The notes beneath the pieces were generated by a model. That model was not told the origin of the DNA, did not search any database, and worked only from the letters and a program-made list of their open reading frames with translations. A stretch of DNA of 64,000 nt from Blattamonas nauphoetae (Eukaryota > Preaxostyla > Oxymonadida): positions 310,001 to 374,000 of the forward strand of contig JARBJD010000006.1 in assembly GCA_033064195.1 (NCBI GenBank), given 5' to 3'. Below, piece after piece: positions 38,701 to 51,200 of this stretch. The translations under genes were made by a program, and so were the position numbers. Position 1 is the stretch's first letter. Each line of letters starts with the position of its first letter.

Positions 38701-39373
38701 TGAAAATAATCGAGAATTTCACGGTAGACAGTTTCTAGTTTTAGTGCAAGAGTTGAGCTTCGACAGACACATTTTCCATCAGATAAGCTGAATATTGACG
38801 CGAATAAGTGGAAAGATGCAAAATCACGATGACGATTGAATATGTGGACAAAAGAAAGAGAGGAGAAGTTTGTAAGAGGGAAAATACCCCAGAAAAAGTG
38901 AATTTAATGACAGACCAGATGACTCTAACAGGAAATCGTCGTCGAGCCCGAGCAGTTCTAGACAGGAAACTTAACTTGAAAAGTGACGCTCGATATCGAT
39001 CAAGGTAGAATTGATGTTCAAATTCAATAGCATTCTGTTCTTTCTTTCGTTTTTCACTTTGCCGATCTGAATTAATTGGTGAAAGTGCAGATGGCGGCTG
39101 ATCTCCGATGACGGGAGGTTGATATGTCCCAGTTGCGAGCGCAGCACGATCAATCACAGGAATAGTGATCTTTTGAGGATAAGAAGGACATAACACAGCA
39201 TGTTCATTGTTCAATTGGATGCAGAGATAATCTCGTTCGAAGAGTCGATGGCACGTCCTTTGGATCCTATGGATATGCTTGTCACGTTCAGGAAAGTGCT
39301 TTGGCGAGAGATAGATCTGGAAGAGATGCACCAAAGAGTCTTTATTGATGACACGTTTGTTGCTTGAAGACAT
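35789..39373 (-). CDS. MTMR14: MTMR14/Jumpy-like phosphoinositide 3-phosphatase
   Basis: Recognised from blocks in MTMR14 order: HRIQRTCHRLFERDYLCIQ near the N-terminus, LTFYGVTVIADLM, LLSLPFPGCEYM, active site HCISGWDRTPFF (CX5R) with VRVLLWADG, and after splicing SLSPLELAYLLVGYDFLLF. Sure exons are 38454-36722 and 36590-35789, joined by a 131-nt intron (donor GTGTGG). An upstream block 38645-38474 connects through a putative 19-nt intron, and the first exon runs from ATG 39373 to about 38890. The junction between those two blocks (near 38890-38646) is unresolved. MTMR14 dephosphorylates PI3P and PI(3,5)P2 and restrains autophagy. Unusual: about 300 residues, partly charged coiled coil, separate PGCEY from the catalytic loop. 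A long Ser-rich C-terminal region follows. Confidence 0.82.
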
Positions 39374-39432
39374 TGATGGGTTGGTCAACGGATCAGTGAA
39401 ACATAACTTTTGGGTATCTGTTTCGACGTCAA
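39374..39432. promoter_or_regulatory. 59-bp divergent start-to-start interval
   Basis: Only 59 bp separate ATG 39373 (-) and ATG 39433 (+). Both 5' leaders must be extremely short, overlap, or start inside the opposite gene. No defined element recognised. Confidence 0.45.
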
Positions 39433-42400
39433 ATGTCGAAAATCACTCATCCAAAGTCTTCCCCGGAGACAACTCGTTCTGATATGCCGGGTGCATTCGT
39501 TATTTTCGATAGGCAAGATTCACCGAGAACAAATTCTGCATTGCCAATTCTTTTTGCCCCTAAATCTTCACAACGTGTGCTAACTTTTTCATTATCTCGA
39601 CACTGTCTATATCATCTCTTCTACTATCGTATTGATACAATTTCCTCATCTTTGTCTTTCTCATCACTGACATCTACACTACTTCGGTAACGATTTGCTC
39701 TCTCTGAACTGTGATCACCTTCAAATAATCAAGATTCAGGTCGGACGTCCAGTCAACTTCAAATAATCAATCAATCATCGCCGATAAATGACGAAGAATC
39801 GTGTGAATCATCCTCAGACTTCATCAAACCTCACATTCGAATCTATCCTCAATTTTTCTCTCTGCTAAACTCGTAGATCATCTCAGCAATCGTCTCCGAG
39901 AAAGCCACGACCTCCACAAATCACTAAGCCAAGAGAAATTGTTTTCTCGAAACCTGAACCAACACGATCGACCGAAGACAAATTGTTGGAGACAACCACG
40001 ACTCTTTCACCAGCCATCTTTAATCGAACAAAACGACGCCGAGAAAATCGTTCGGACTTTAAACAGTCCGAAACAGCGAGAACAGTGAGTTCACAACCAG
40101 ATGAAACAGTAACTCGCTCAATCGAACCGGAGACTGATCAACCAGACAGTACCACTCACGCAACTCCCATATCTTCTCCATTAGCACACACTCTTTCAAC
40201 GAACAATGCCGAAAGCCCAAGTAAAGTGTCAAATTCCGAATTGCTTTTTGATTTCGAGAAAGGATCTCTCACAACAAGGGACATTGATCGAATCTTGGAA
40301 ATGACAAAACCTGTCAGTAAGCGGACTAATCGAAGTCAAAATGTCCCAAAATTGGACCTCTTAAGTCTGTTTTCAATCTCAGCGTCTTCACAACTCTCTG
40401 TCAAGATCCTGGTTCTCCTCTCAAGAAAAGACAAAATAATTTGGATGATAGCACTGCCTTCGCCAATTCAGAGACCAAGAAATCTCCTCCGAAGCAAGCT
40501 CCGTTTCTCTCAAAGTCACCTCGTTTTTCTGAACGCCAAAAAACTGATCGAGAACCAGAATTCCTTCCAATCAATCCAAACGTTGATATCCTGTCAGGGT
40601 TCGACAGTAGACACAAGGGAATTGAATGGAATAAGACTGTATGCCTTTTTCTCTAATCTTATCATTTTGAATCGGATTCAACTTTATTTGATCAGTCTGG
40701 AAGAAACAGGAAGGTATTAACTCGACAAATGACAAGCGAGATGTATCATTTTGAGGGAAGCAGCTACGATCTTCCAAGTCAACCGCTCACCAAGCGAAAC
40801 TATATGATGGATAAAATGCGAGGAAGAGAGTATGGATGGCTCAAAATGACATTTTTCTCAAATTATGGATCAATTTTCTTCCTATTCACGACTTTGTTTG
40901 TCACTCACCACATTTCTCTTTTATGTCTCGATAGTGATGATACTCCTCGCTCCCAATCGACTCTCGCTCAATATGAGCCTCGGTACGAAACTCTTTCAAC
41001 ACAGCGCCGCATCAAATCACCGATTCTTGCCCACACACAAGCTCCAAAAGCAAGCACACGTTTTTTCAATGCCGCAACAGGTCTCCTCAACCAAACTTTC
41101 TCTGAAATTGACTATGAGGCAGACGGTATGAATTTGGAGATCTGGAAGTTAACAATGCAGAGGAACCAGAACAAAAGTCATTCATGTCGAAACACCTCCT
41201 CTCGCTTGAACTATTGATACTTTCATTACTAATATTTCCCTATTTTTCATAAACTTGTTTTTATTCTTTGTTCCAGTGGCTGATCGGCCGTTTCGTCCAA
41301 ATCGCGATCGAACAGTCGCCATGCAAAACCAACTAGCCCGTCCTCCACCTGGCCGAATTGATAACAGCAAAGTCTCTCATCCCTTCATATATTTCCATAT
41401 TTTTCCTTTTTTTCTTATTTTGCCTCTTTTTCAGTATTATGACTACGACATCGGCAAAATTCAAAAACGGGACTCATCAATGATCGACTTTTCTCGGACC
41501 ATGCCAAGAAAGGACCCAAAACCTCCAATTTCCGCCGAACTTGACTACACCCCCAGCACCTTCCCCGCAGAGTGGACAGCGAGAGGGTTTGAGCCACTTT
41601 GTCTTCAACTCTCTCCTCTCTTTTTGTCAGAACCAATCGTAAGCGTTCTTCAGGCGAATCCACTGCACGGACAGCGAGTTCGTATGTTCTCCTTCCCTCC
41701 TGACCATTCTTTCTCTCATCCCTCTCCCTCGTCTTCATCATCGACACTCTTCCAGTCTTTCCTTTACCGAAACTCAAAACATTCACACCACCATTCTTCC
41801 GCCAGCCATCCTTCCTCACATTCCCACCCCGTCGTTCTCCCGCATGACCACAGTCGAGCAGATCGACACCGAGAAGTTCAAAGATCCTCCGTCTGACAAG
41901 GTTCGCTTCGATTCCGTCCATCGTCATTTCTTCATTTCTTGCTTTTTCATTCAGTTCTCATCGTATCATCACAAAACACGGGTCACACACGTTCCTCAGA
42001 TGAACAAAACACTGTCGAGGAACGCTTCAGTTGTCTCAAAAACGACCCAACCAGTCTGCTCTCACTTCGCTCTCACCTTCTCTCTCTTTCCATTCTTCAC
42101 AATCCCTTCCATCTTCTTCCTCCTTCATTTTTTCCTCATCCTAACTTCTCTTTTCTCTTCCCCATTATTCTCTCCCCTTCAGACCTTCGTGGACAAAGTG
42201 TATGATAATTCTGACCCATCCTTTGCTCGACCCACCCCTCCCGCGTACTCCTTCACATCACGCCCGTCTCAGCGAGCCAAGTCAGAGACAGCTGATATTC
42301 CATATTACGATGTATGCACAGAAGAACACATTTTTGATGTTTTCTCTCTCAATCACACCGTCTCATCTGACTCAATTCTCAACTCTTCTTCTTTCAGTAT

Positions 42401-42453
42401 TCTATGGATTCTGTAAAGCCGCGACAACCAACAGTGAAGATGATTCCGACGTA
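39433..42453 (+). CDS. Hypothetical intron-rich, basic low-complexity protein
   Basis: Predicted exons are 39433-39574, 39740-39800, 39877-40364, 40406-40638, 40696-40895, then from 40935 on. The first five introns (165, 76, 41, 57, 39 nt) have GTNTG donors and restore frame. Later coding blocks lie near 41276-41370, 41434-41690, 42183-42312 and 42400-42453 (stop TAG), but their exact joins were not settled. The protein is rich in Ser, Pro, Arg and Lys, with short conserved-looking motifs such as IDFSRTMPRKDPKPP and YSMDSVKPRQPTVKMIP. Such proline/arginine-rich proteins are common in axonemes and basal bodies, but I recognise no family. It could also be two genes. Confidence 0.5.
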
Positions 42454-42679
42454 GAATGATATCTCCGTCTTCCTCTTCGATTTTATCAGTTTTAACTCTC
42501 GAAGATCTGTCATCCTTTGGAGTCACTCGTTTTGTATTTCATTCCTACCTTATTATTATTATTTTATGACATCATGCGGAATTTTATATTGTTTTCATTC
42601 TGTTTTTCTGAGAATTTCTCAAATTAATGATGATAAAATCGAAAAACTTGATCCACCATTAATATTTTTTCTTCTTTCT

Positions 42680-45310
42680 CTGATGACGGCTATCTGTGAA
42701 TATCAGGGATATCAACCCACATCAACTATCGACCAGTTCTCTTTATGTGCTATCTCTCAGCGATGTCTTGAATATCATTCCCTATGCCAACCTGCGAGCC
42801 ATCAACCATCTCCAATGCGCCTCTGCAGCAAAAGTCGATCAAGAGCCAGTTCCAGAACTTCATCGAAGATTCTGCCACAAGTATATCCCTTGCAGCACCA
42901 GAATGAATCGCATCCTCCAGAGACTCCGAATAAAACTCCTCGTGGAAATAGGAAGAATCTCTCGACTTCACCCTCACATCAGACCTTTTCACGACGCAAA
43001 TGTGAAAAAATTGTGCAGGAGGTGTCTACTGACACTTCCATGTCCATCCATAAGAAACTCCAAACCCTTTCAAAGTCGATGGGATCATCACTCGCCTCGC
43101 TTTCTATTCACACACCGTCATCAATCACTTCATTGACCCGCTTTCAACATTTCGTTGCCTGGCCGTCAAGCTCACTTTCTTCCGATCACATTTCACCTCT
43201 GGTTTCATATCTGGAACAACTCTTAACATCAGACAAGCTCTCAATGCAAACAGCCATTTCACAATTGATATCCGATATGCTCCAAGCGCTCTCAGAACAT
43301 CCACAAACTGTTTTGAATCCTGGACACTCACTACCAACGGACATTCTCGGATATCTCGTCGTTCTTCAAACGATCGCCCCTCAAATTGAAGTGGCATCGA
43401 TTCTGGACATCCATTATCAGCAATTAATATCCACAGAATCATATTTTGACGAAATGTCGGATGATAGTACGGATTCGGCCAAGCATTCCCTCGACAGAAC
43501 TCTCACGTCAAGTGAACGACTTCTGTTCTGGCTGCATGGACAGAGTTTCTGCGCAAGGGACTCGGTACTTCTCTGGGCTCGATATATTCTTCCCCTTCTC
43601 ACCGCCCCCTTCGCATTAGATCGCCATCAGCAAGCCCACAGACTCGTCGGATTCTCCTTCCTCTCAGCGCTTCCTTTAAGTGATCTGAACGAAAAAACGT
43701 GGAGGGAGGCAATGCTTGCCTTCACGACCACCAACCCCATCAGCGAAATCCTCTACCCTGTAAATCGCCCCTTCCCGCAGATCGATTCTCGCACTCCCCA
43801 TTTTTCCTCCGCTTTGGCCTGCGTTCATAAACTTGCCATGAAAATGGGATCAACCCACACTGTTACACCAAACTGTGTTGTTTTGTGTTTTGATCTTTGT
43901 TGTACTCTCTTTGAAGATTGTCGCGTCGAAGACGAAGGCACAATGCAACGCGTTCTGCTGGAATGGATCTGGACATTGATGCAATCTGAGCCCACCGACA
44001 GTCTGGGTCGGATGGAAGAGCTTCTCCACCTCAACACTCCTTTTCAGACGAGTGAACCGGTGTCGTCGCTCGTCCCGTCGTCATCGCCGTCGCTGCTCGC
44101 CTTTTACACTGCTCTTCGCTGGATCATTTCGTTCATCCCTTTCAAAGCACAGGAATGCACAAACCCAGTCACCTTTCTCCCTCTCCTCTCCCCTGCCCTC
44201 TCCCTCGCCGACGCCACGACAAAGAAATCGTCGGCTTTCCTCTCAGCCCTGAAGGGTGCACAGAGCATCATTCAGAACCAACAGGGAGAGTGTATCGAGG
44301 ATCTCCAGATGCTTATTTCGGAGACTTCGAGACTTCGCTCGGTTTCTCAGAAGTTGGGGAAGATGCTCCGTCAGCTTCAGAACCGATTGGACAGTGATGT
44401 CGACCCTGTCAGCTCAGAAACAATCAACAGCGATGAAGAGACCAAAGAAGACCACAAAACAGAATGCGGAGATGAGAATGTGAAGGAGGAGACAGAACAG
44501 GAAGAGAAGGAAGCGAACGACTCACCCGCGATGGGAGAGAAAGACGAAAATCTGATGCCACAGCCAGAGCTCGACCTGGACTCCTCTTTTTTCCTTCCTT
44601 CTCCGCCACTACTTCCCACGCCGCACAAATCACACCACAAACGAAAACTTGCCATGGGTGTTCTCACTCTGACCATTCCGCTGTTTGTTGCCGCCGTGTT
44701 TTGTGTCATTGGGATTCTCTTCTTCATCCCTCCAATCGGACGAATGGAGACAACGAAGGAGATACACAAACAAGAGAAGAACCATTCTCAGCTCAGCAGA
44801 ATCAGCGAGAGGGTAGAGAAGATCGAGGTCGATTGCGGTGCCGAATGGATCGGAGTTGACTTTGTCAATTCTGACACCTCTACTAATAACCAAAACCCAC
44901 ACCATAACATTTCGATGAAGCGTGATCGAAATCGAGATCAGACTCAAAAACAAGATTTAGGTCAGATTTCAACCAAAACGCAGTCTCCACCACAACCGCA
45001 ACAGGAGCAGCAACAGAGTCAACAGAAGTTCACTCAGAATGGAAAAGAGGGACGGAGCACCCCGACAGTATTCCTTTCCCCGCAGCCCAGTTCTGATCGT
45101 TCCACTTCGTCCTTTTGGCTGACGAGTGGCAATTTTTCAGAATCTCCAGTTCTGTTGACAGAGACCAAACACATCCAATCTACCTCTCAAAAGCAGATCG
45201 AGAGTGAGCAGACTGAAGGAGACGACTCTGCTCACACTCTGCAGGAACCTGCTGGTCACGGCGGAGATGAAGAAATGAAGAGTGGACTACCAATCGAGTG
45301 GATGGTTTAA
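42680..45310 (+). CDS. Hypothetical single-span membrane protein
   Basis: The open frame runs 42566-45310; ATG 42680 is the likeliest start in frame (876 residues), although an alternative frame at 42696-43136 is also protein-like and a spliced first exon cannot be excluded. The N-terminus is Ser/Pro-rich. Residues ~150-600 are helical with leucine-rich segments. An acidic region (EETEQEEKEAND) precedes one strong membrane segment (GVLTLTIPLFVAAVFCVIGI, about residue 675). The remaining ~190 residues are polar and glutamine-rich. No signal peptide, so the large N-terminal part is probably cytosolic. Family unknown. Confidence 0.6.
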   Translation: MMTAICEYQGYQPTSTIDQFSLCAISQRCLEYHSLCQPASHQPSPMRLCSKSRSRASSRTSSKILPQVYPLQHQNESHPPETPNKTPRGNRKNLSTSPSHQTFSRRKCEKIVQEVSTDTSMSIHKKLQTLSKSMGSSLASLSIHTPSSITSLTRFQHFVAWPSSSLSSDHISPLVSYLEQLLTSDKLSMQTAISQLISDMLQALSEHPQTVLNPGHSLPTDILGYLVVLQTIAPQIEVASILDIHYQQLISTESYFDEMSDDSTDSAKHSLDRTLTSSERLLFWLHGQSFCARDSVLLWARYILPLLTAPFALDRHQQAHRLVGFSFLSALPLSDLNEKTWREAMLAFTTTNPISEILYPVNRPFPQIDSRTPHFSSALACVHKLAMKMGSTHTVTPNCVVLCFDLCCTLFEDCRVEDEGTMQRVLLEWIWTLMQSEPTDSLGRMEELLHLNTPFQTSEPVSSLVPSSSPSLLAFYTALRWIISFIPFKAQECTNPVTFLPLLSPALSLADATTKKSSAFLSALKGAQSIIQNQQGECIEDLQMLISETSRLRSVSQKLGKMLRQLQNRLDSDVDPVSSETINSDEETKEDHKTECGDENVKEETEQEEKEANDSPAMGEKDENLMPQPELDLDSSFFLPSPPLLPTPHKSHHKRKLAMGVLTLTIPLFVAAVFCVIGILFFIPPIGRMETTKEIHKQEKNHSQLSRISERVEKIEVDCGAEWIGVDFVNSDTSTNNQNPHHNISMKRDRNRDQTQKQDLGQISTKTQSPPQPQQEQQQSQQKFTQNGKEGRSTPTVFLSPQPSSDRSTSSFWLTSGNFSESPVLLTETKHIQSTSQKQIESEQTEGDDSAHTLQEPAGHGGDEEMKSGLPIEWMV

Positions 45311-45460
45311 CATTCTCTTTCTCCTCCAGACTTATGTCTTTGGGGATTCTTTCCTACAAATCACATTGGTATTTGAGACCATTTGTGAAGAGTTTGTTGT
45401 ACAAAATTCTTTTTTTTGAAGGTCAAGAGAATAATCTCAAAATTACGGGGCGATCCAACC

Positions 45461-48400
45461 ATGACAAAGCGAACCCCGAGATCTCACTTCGTTTATCTTG
45501 GAGGTGAACACGGTCCTATCACGAAGGATCAGCTTTTGGAGGCAGCGTCGGAGTTTGGACCTGTTCGGCATGTTTATTTCTGTCATCCACCAAAGACGAC
45601 TTGGGGCCTCATTCAATTCGAAAATCCGGCAGATGCGCAGCGATTGATTTCAACTGGGAAACTTCGATTTGGGAAACGAATTCTTGCAACACACGAATCT
45701 TCCAAAACCTATGATTTTGATCATTCAGTTGAAATGTGGATGACTGTTCCCCCTCGAGCTCGAGAGAATGACATCCGAGAATTTTTGGGACAGGAGTTTG
45801 AATTGAGATTGATACGGATGGAGGAGTATGGCCAACATTGTTTTGCTGAGATTCGGACGTCAAGTCCAGCAATTGTCCAGCAAATCGTGAAAACGCATGG
45901 AGGGAGACAATTTCTCAAAACAGTATGCCTAATTATCAATTTTACATTGAAATCCATCTTTTAATTAATTATTAGTTTCTCTACTCACTTTCTTTTATCG
46001 ATCAAACTCATCATCTCATCACCTCCATCTCACCCAGAATCACCATGTTCAAGCCTATATCAAACCTCTGTTTCCTGATGATATGGATCACCATCTTCTC
46101 CAGGAACAGGATCAGGCGAAGAAAGAATATCGTCCGGAACAAAAGAAAGATCCTCTCATCCTTCAGACTGAGCTTCATCTCGACTTGAAAAAAGGAAAAC
46201 AGCAAGATCATCATCAACAAGAGAAAGAAGCTCCTAAAGCAAAGAAAACTGCCAAAGCACAAGAAAAACACCAACCCGAACCAAAACAAAAGGAACAACC
46301 GAAATCAGTCGCAAAGCAGTACAATCCATCACCAAAGGAGGTTAAAATCGACAAATTACGTCCCCTGCCTAAGCAACAGCCGGAACAGACCAAACCTGAC
46401 CCCGGTCTGTCGTATACGTTTGATCGGCTTGCTTTGCTGCCTGATATCCAACATGGAACAAGCAGAGGTGATTTGATTAAGGAATTACAGAAGGTGGATG
46501 TGAAGGGAAAGATTAGCAATGTGTTTATTGAAGGAAATACGAGAGTTAAGAATAGGAAACTATACGGATTGATTGTGTTTGAGAACAGGGATGAAAGAGA
46601 CATTTTTCTCAGTCACGGGTCGGTCTGTTTCTATTTCCTCCCATTATTCCATTTCTTGGCTTTCTCACCTTTTCGTTCTCCATCTTCTTTCTACCGTCAT
46701 CCTTTCGATTTCTGATGATAATCTTTCCCCTTCCTGTCTTTTAGACCTTTTCTTTGTTTCATTCACCTGTTCGGCCGACTCCCATCTCAAAACTGAAAGA
46801 AGTTCCGACTCTCCTCCACCACTTTATTTCCAACATCTACACTGCACCCCCTCTGCCCCCCAACTTCCACTTGCGAGAATCCGCTCAAGCACCAGTGCAA
46901 AAAGAAGTTGAGCAACGAGACAAAGGTCTGACCAACTCTCATTCTTTTATTTCATCTCTATCACACAAAACACTTTCAAAAACATCATTCTCATGTATTT
47001 TATCCAGTGATGAAGCAATATACGCCTGTTGCTCACCCAGCTCCAACTGGTATTCGCTTAAATAACTTCTGATTTCTCTTCTCGTCTCCGAAGCCATCCT
47101 TCAAGATAAAAAACTCGCCAGATCATGGAAATCGAACGAAAATGGCCCTTCAACATCGACTGAACCTCTTTTACAACATGTACCGCTCAATCCACCATCC
47201 CCATCGCAATCAAAGAACTGGGGAAGACTTTCCCGTCAAAAGGGCGACGATGGCCAAGAACCACCTCTTGGCTTGACACGCGATAACTATGACGACGACA
47301 ATTCATCAAGTGATAAGAACATGGATGACGGTTTGATTTTGTACCAAGCCTTGGCCTGCGAGTTTTCCTCCATCTTTTGTCAATGAATCCCGATATTCAT
47401 ACTTCTCTTTTTTTCTTCATCTCTTTCTTTGTATTTGTGCTCAGATGAGGTTTTCACCGCTCTTACCATGTCGAACGACGAACTTCTGACATTCTCATCA
47501 ACATTCAACCCTTATGTGCTCGCTCAATCTGAACTCAACAGTCTTGATCACCTTCCCCCATGCATTCTCCCTCTTCTTCCCCCTTCAATGCATCCGCCCT
47601 CACTTTCGTCTCAACCACCCACTCTGGACCGTTCGTTCCTCCACCCCTCTCGCCTCCAAGCTACATACTCTGAATGGACATCAGATGTTGGTGGATGTTT
47701 GTGTGGCTTAATAAATACTCAATCATTACTATCTCTCCGCTCTTTACTCATCCCCGCGTCAATCTCCATATCTCATCCTCCATCGTCAAAGATACCGGCT
47801 TCTGTCTATTTTGAGTCGATCAAGCAAGACATTTTTTTGAATCTTCAGCATTCTCATCATTTGGAGTTTTCTGAAGACCTTATCCCGATTCCAGACTCTC
47901 TTGTCACCCCAGAATCTTCAACTCCCCAAAATTCACAAAACTCACCTCGAGGGCTCGGGGGCGATCACACACCAAATCGGTCTCCCATTATCCCAGTCCA
48001 TGATACTGTCATTCAGGGGACAATGAAATGCTTAACGATTCACATGAGACCAACCAGCGAGCAATCCCTAGCCCTCTGGTGTGGTTGTTGCTTCATGTGG
48101 GACGTGTTGACGCTGTCAGCACAAATTGTTAAATCACCCACATTTCTTGTCGCGTTGGGGAAAGTGTTTGGGAGCACCCGCGTCAGGCGAGGCGAGAATG
48201 AGATGACTCGCTCGACTGTGAGGAGTGTTCTAAAACGGAAGGACAGGTTACGGAGGGGACGAGGAAAGAAGCGTCTTGGACATGTTTTGAATGAGATGGA
48301 GGCCGCTGCAGAGCGAAAGAGGAAGGAACTTTGGCTGACACACGTTGATATGGAAGGGCTGAATCGGTTTTTCTCGGAATGGCCAACGTTGAAAGATGTT

Positions 48401-51071
48401 TGTCAACTTTTTTGAGTTTTCCTCCATCAAATTCCATTATTTCTCTCTTTCCACTCTTTCATCGATGTTCATCTTCGCTTTTCTCTTCAGATCTCGCCAT
48501 TCTCACAGTCCCTTGTCACGCTTCCTGGTCCTCTCCACTTCCTCACCTCCTCTCTCTGCACAACAGGGCCCGACTTCGCATCTCGCATCCATCTTCTTCT
48601 GAACGGCCTTCTGGTCAAGCGAGCATACCCAAACATCACCACACTTTCACTTTCTGATGTTGAGGGAGAGGAGAAGAAGCTGCGGGAACAGGACCAACAC
48701 ACTGCAGGTTCTGACTGGAATGGTGGGTCCAAAAATCAAGCAAGCAACGGCAAAGAAGCAGACTCTGAAGGCGAGTTTTCAGTTCTCCTCTCTTCACTCC
48801 CGCCTCGATTGCGGGCAGTGATTGCGTTGGACATGACTCGGCACGTGGAGGAAGAAGGGAAGGCGTTCTCGTCGTTGGAGTGGATTCGGAGCACGTCGAG
48901 TGAAGATGCGTGGGCGGAAGACGGGTTGAAGGCAGGAGCGTGGGATGAGAAGAGGAGGGATTGGGTGGAGAGGATTCGGGAGGATGAGGAGGAGGTGTTG
49001 TGGAGGAATAACATGTTCATCATTGAACAATCTGTCGACAATGTGTGTTCACATCATCCCATCATTTTCCCGTTCCCCATTCCCTTTTCATCATTTCAAC
49101 TTTCTCGGTCATCTCTTCATCTTTCCTTTCTCCACTCTTCAGATCTCTCCTCTCCCACAAGGAACCATCATCGTCTCGCTGAACAAGCATCGAACCCTCG
49201 TCGTCATCCCCACCATTCTCCTCCCCACTGTCTCCACCAACCTCAGGCCTCTCCTCTTCTCCCCTGCCTCCAACTCTTTCCCCTTCTCATCTTCATCCCC
49301 ACGCTCTCTCTCCGCTTTCACTCGTCATGAGCTGTTTGCCGCTTTGACCGTCAGCAGCCCTCCAAAGCCGTTCTATCCCATTTCTTTCTCGTCTGCGCTC
49401 AGTCAGGCCTTGTGTGCAATGGGTCTGTGGCCGACAGAGTTGGAACTTGGGCGTGAAGACGAGGAGGAGGAGGAAGGAATGGAGGGGTCAGTGGAGAAGA
49501 GTGAAGTCAAGAAGGGGCAGAACCCGATTCCACTTTCTGCTCTTTCGTTGCTGCTCCACAAAACGGAGAATGTTTGTGAAATTAGGCTCAACTCAAGACA
49601 AGTCGGTGGGAAGGTCGTTTCGCAGACAGACGGGTCTCTTCTGTCACTTCTCACGACGTCGTTCATGACGAACCTGATCGACAACGCACGCACTGTGAGT
49701 GGTATTGAATCCGAAAAAAGGATGCAACTTCACGCCCAAGTCATTTTGGAGGGTTTGGTGAACGCGATTGCACATTTGGACTACGACCAAGTCTGCGAAC
49801 GACGAAGGAAGGAGCTGAACAATCGTCACAGGATGAAAAAGGAGGAAACGCCGGCCAACGGACTTCCACCTCTTCTGCCTCTCATCCCACCCTACCGTCC
49901 TCTCACCCCAATCATCGAAATCGATGTCTATCCTCGTCAGGTCCTCATTCGGAATGTGTGTTCATTCCTGCCATCGTCGGCCATCGCGTCGTCTTCTCTT
50001 TTCACTCCTGTCTCGTTCTCGCAGAATCCAAGTGTCACATCAGCGTTTGTTCGATTGGGGTTGATGAGTGGGTGTGGTTTAGGTCGAGGCATTCAAGCCA
50101 CAACTGCCCTCCACTTTGGAATGCCGCCACCGCGCTCGATTGTGAAGATTGAGAAGGAAGAGGAGCCGGTTGAGTTCAACCCGATGATCGAGAAATCACC
50201 CATCACCGGACTCAACTCTCTTCTTGCCGCTCCTGTCATCCCACACGTCCAAAAGACACCAACCTCAATCACACCTTCGTCACTCTCACTCGCGTCTAGC
50301 TCAGCAACAGCGTATTGGAATCAGCTCATCTACACTTCTGTCACTGGTCCACACGAGACAAGCACGATCCAGTCGCTGTACAGGTTCACCCAGAATCTGG
50401 CGTGGTCGATTCTAAAACCGGAGTTCAAGCAGGTGTATGGTGTGTTGGAGAAGGTGGAGGATTCTGACGAGACGAGGACGCATGAGCTCATTCTGGATCA
50501 AGCGATGTTGTCTGCTCGGCCGCTCAGTGAAGCTGTTGCTTACATCGCAATGCGGACGGAAGAATCGAAGTCATCGACCAGAACTAAAGATCCATCGAAG
50601 AATCCTCCAAACAAAGACGAGGAGACAACTGACGAACACGGGATTTGGGAATGCTCTCTTCGTGCGAGTGAGCTCGAAGAGCACCTCGGAATGGAGGCAT
50701 GGCAGACTCTCATCCAACTCCACTCCCGACTTGGTCATCGAAGCCCACTGGAATGGGTCGTTCGTGAAAGAAACGCCCACTCCAAATCAAACGACGCGGA
50801 ATCGTCGTGGTGGGATACGATGTTGCCAGATCCTTCTGATCGGATGGAGCAGACGGTTGTTTGTGTCAGACTGTCAAAGCCAATTCGAAGCTTTCTCGAT
50901 GGCACGTCTCTAACTCTCCCGTATCCTTCACTCGAAGGAGAATGGGTCCGTTCCGCCCATAAACGATCCCCTTCTCCGATCGCACCATCATCAACACAAT
51001 CTCCTGGCCTCCAGGCCGCTTTCCCACAGCCTCACTCACAACATTACTCAAATAGGCAGTTCGAGTCTTAA
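45461..51071 (+). CDS. Large RNA-binding protein with three RRM-like domains
   Basis: Exons 45461-45922, 46038-46622, 46745-46925, 47008-47049, 47094-47330, 47445-48397, 48491-49042 and 49143-51071 give 1646 residues. All seven introns (115, 122, 82, 44, 114, 93, 100 nt) are GT..AG and phase-consistent. RRM1 (residues ~8-80) contains HFVYLGGEHGPITKDQLL and WGLIQFENPADAQRL. RRM2 (~84-154) has DIREFLGQEFELRLI. After a Lys/Gln-rich linker, RRM3 (~270-345) has ISNVFIEG and LYGLIVFEN. The remaining ~1300 residues have acidic patches and Leu-rich helical stretches, with no domain I recognise. The RRMs indicate RNA binding, but the process is unknown. A stop at 47070-47072 would end a shorter protein if the 44-nt intron were retained. 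Confidence 0.72.
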
Positions 51072-51200
51072 CGGCTGGCGAAATAATGATGGTACCAAAA
51101 CCTTGTTCTTGTCAGTTTGTCAATATAATTTATTTATCCAAACTGTTCGTTTTTTGGTTTGTACACCGTATTCGAAATTGAGATCAAGCCCATCATTGAT

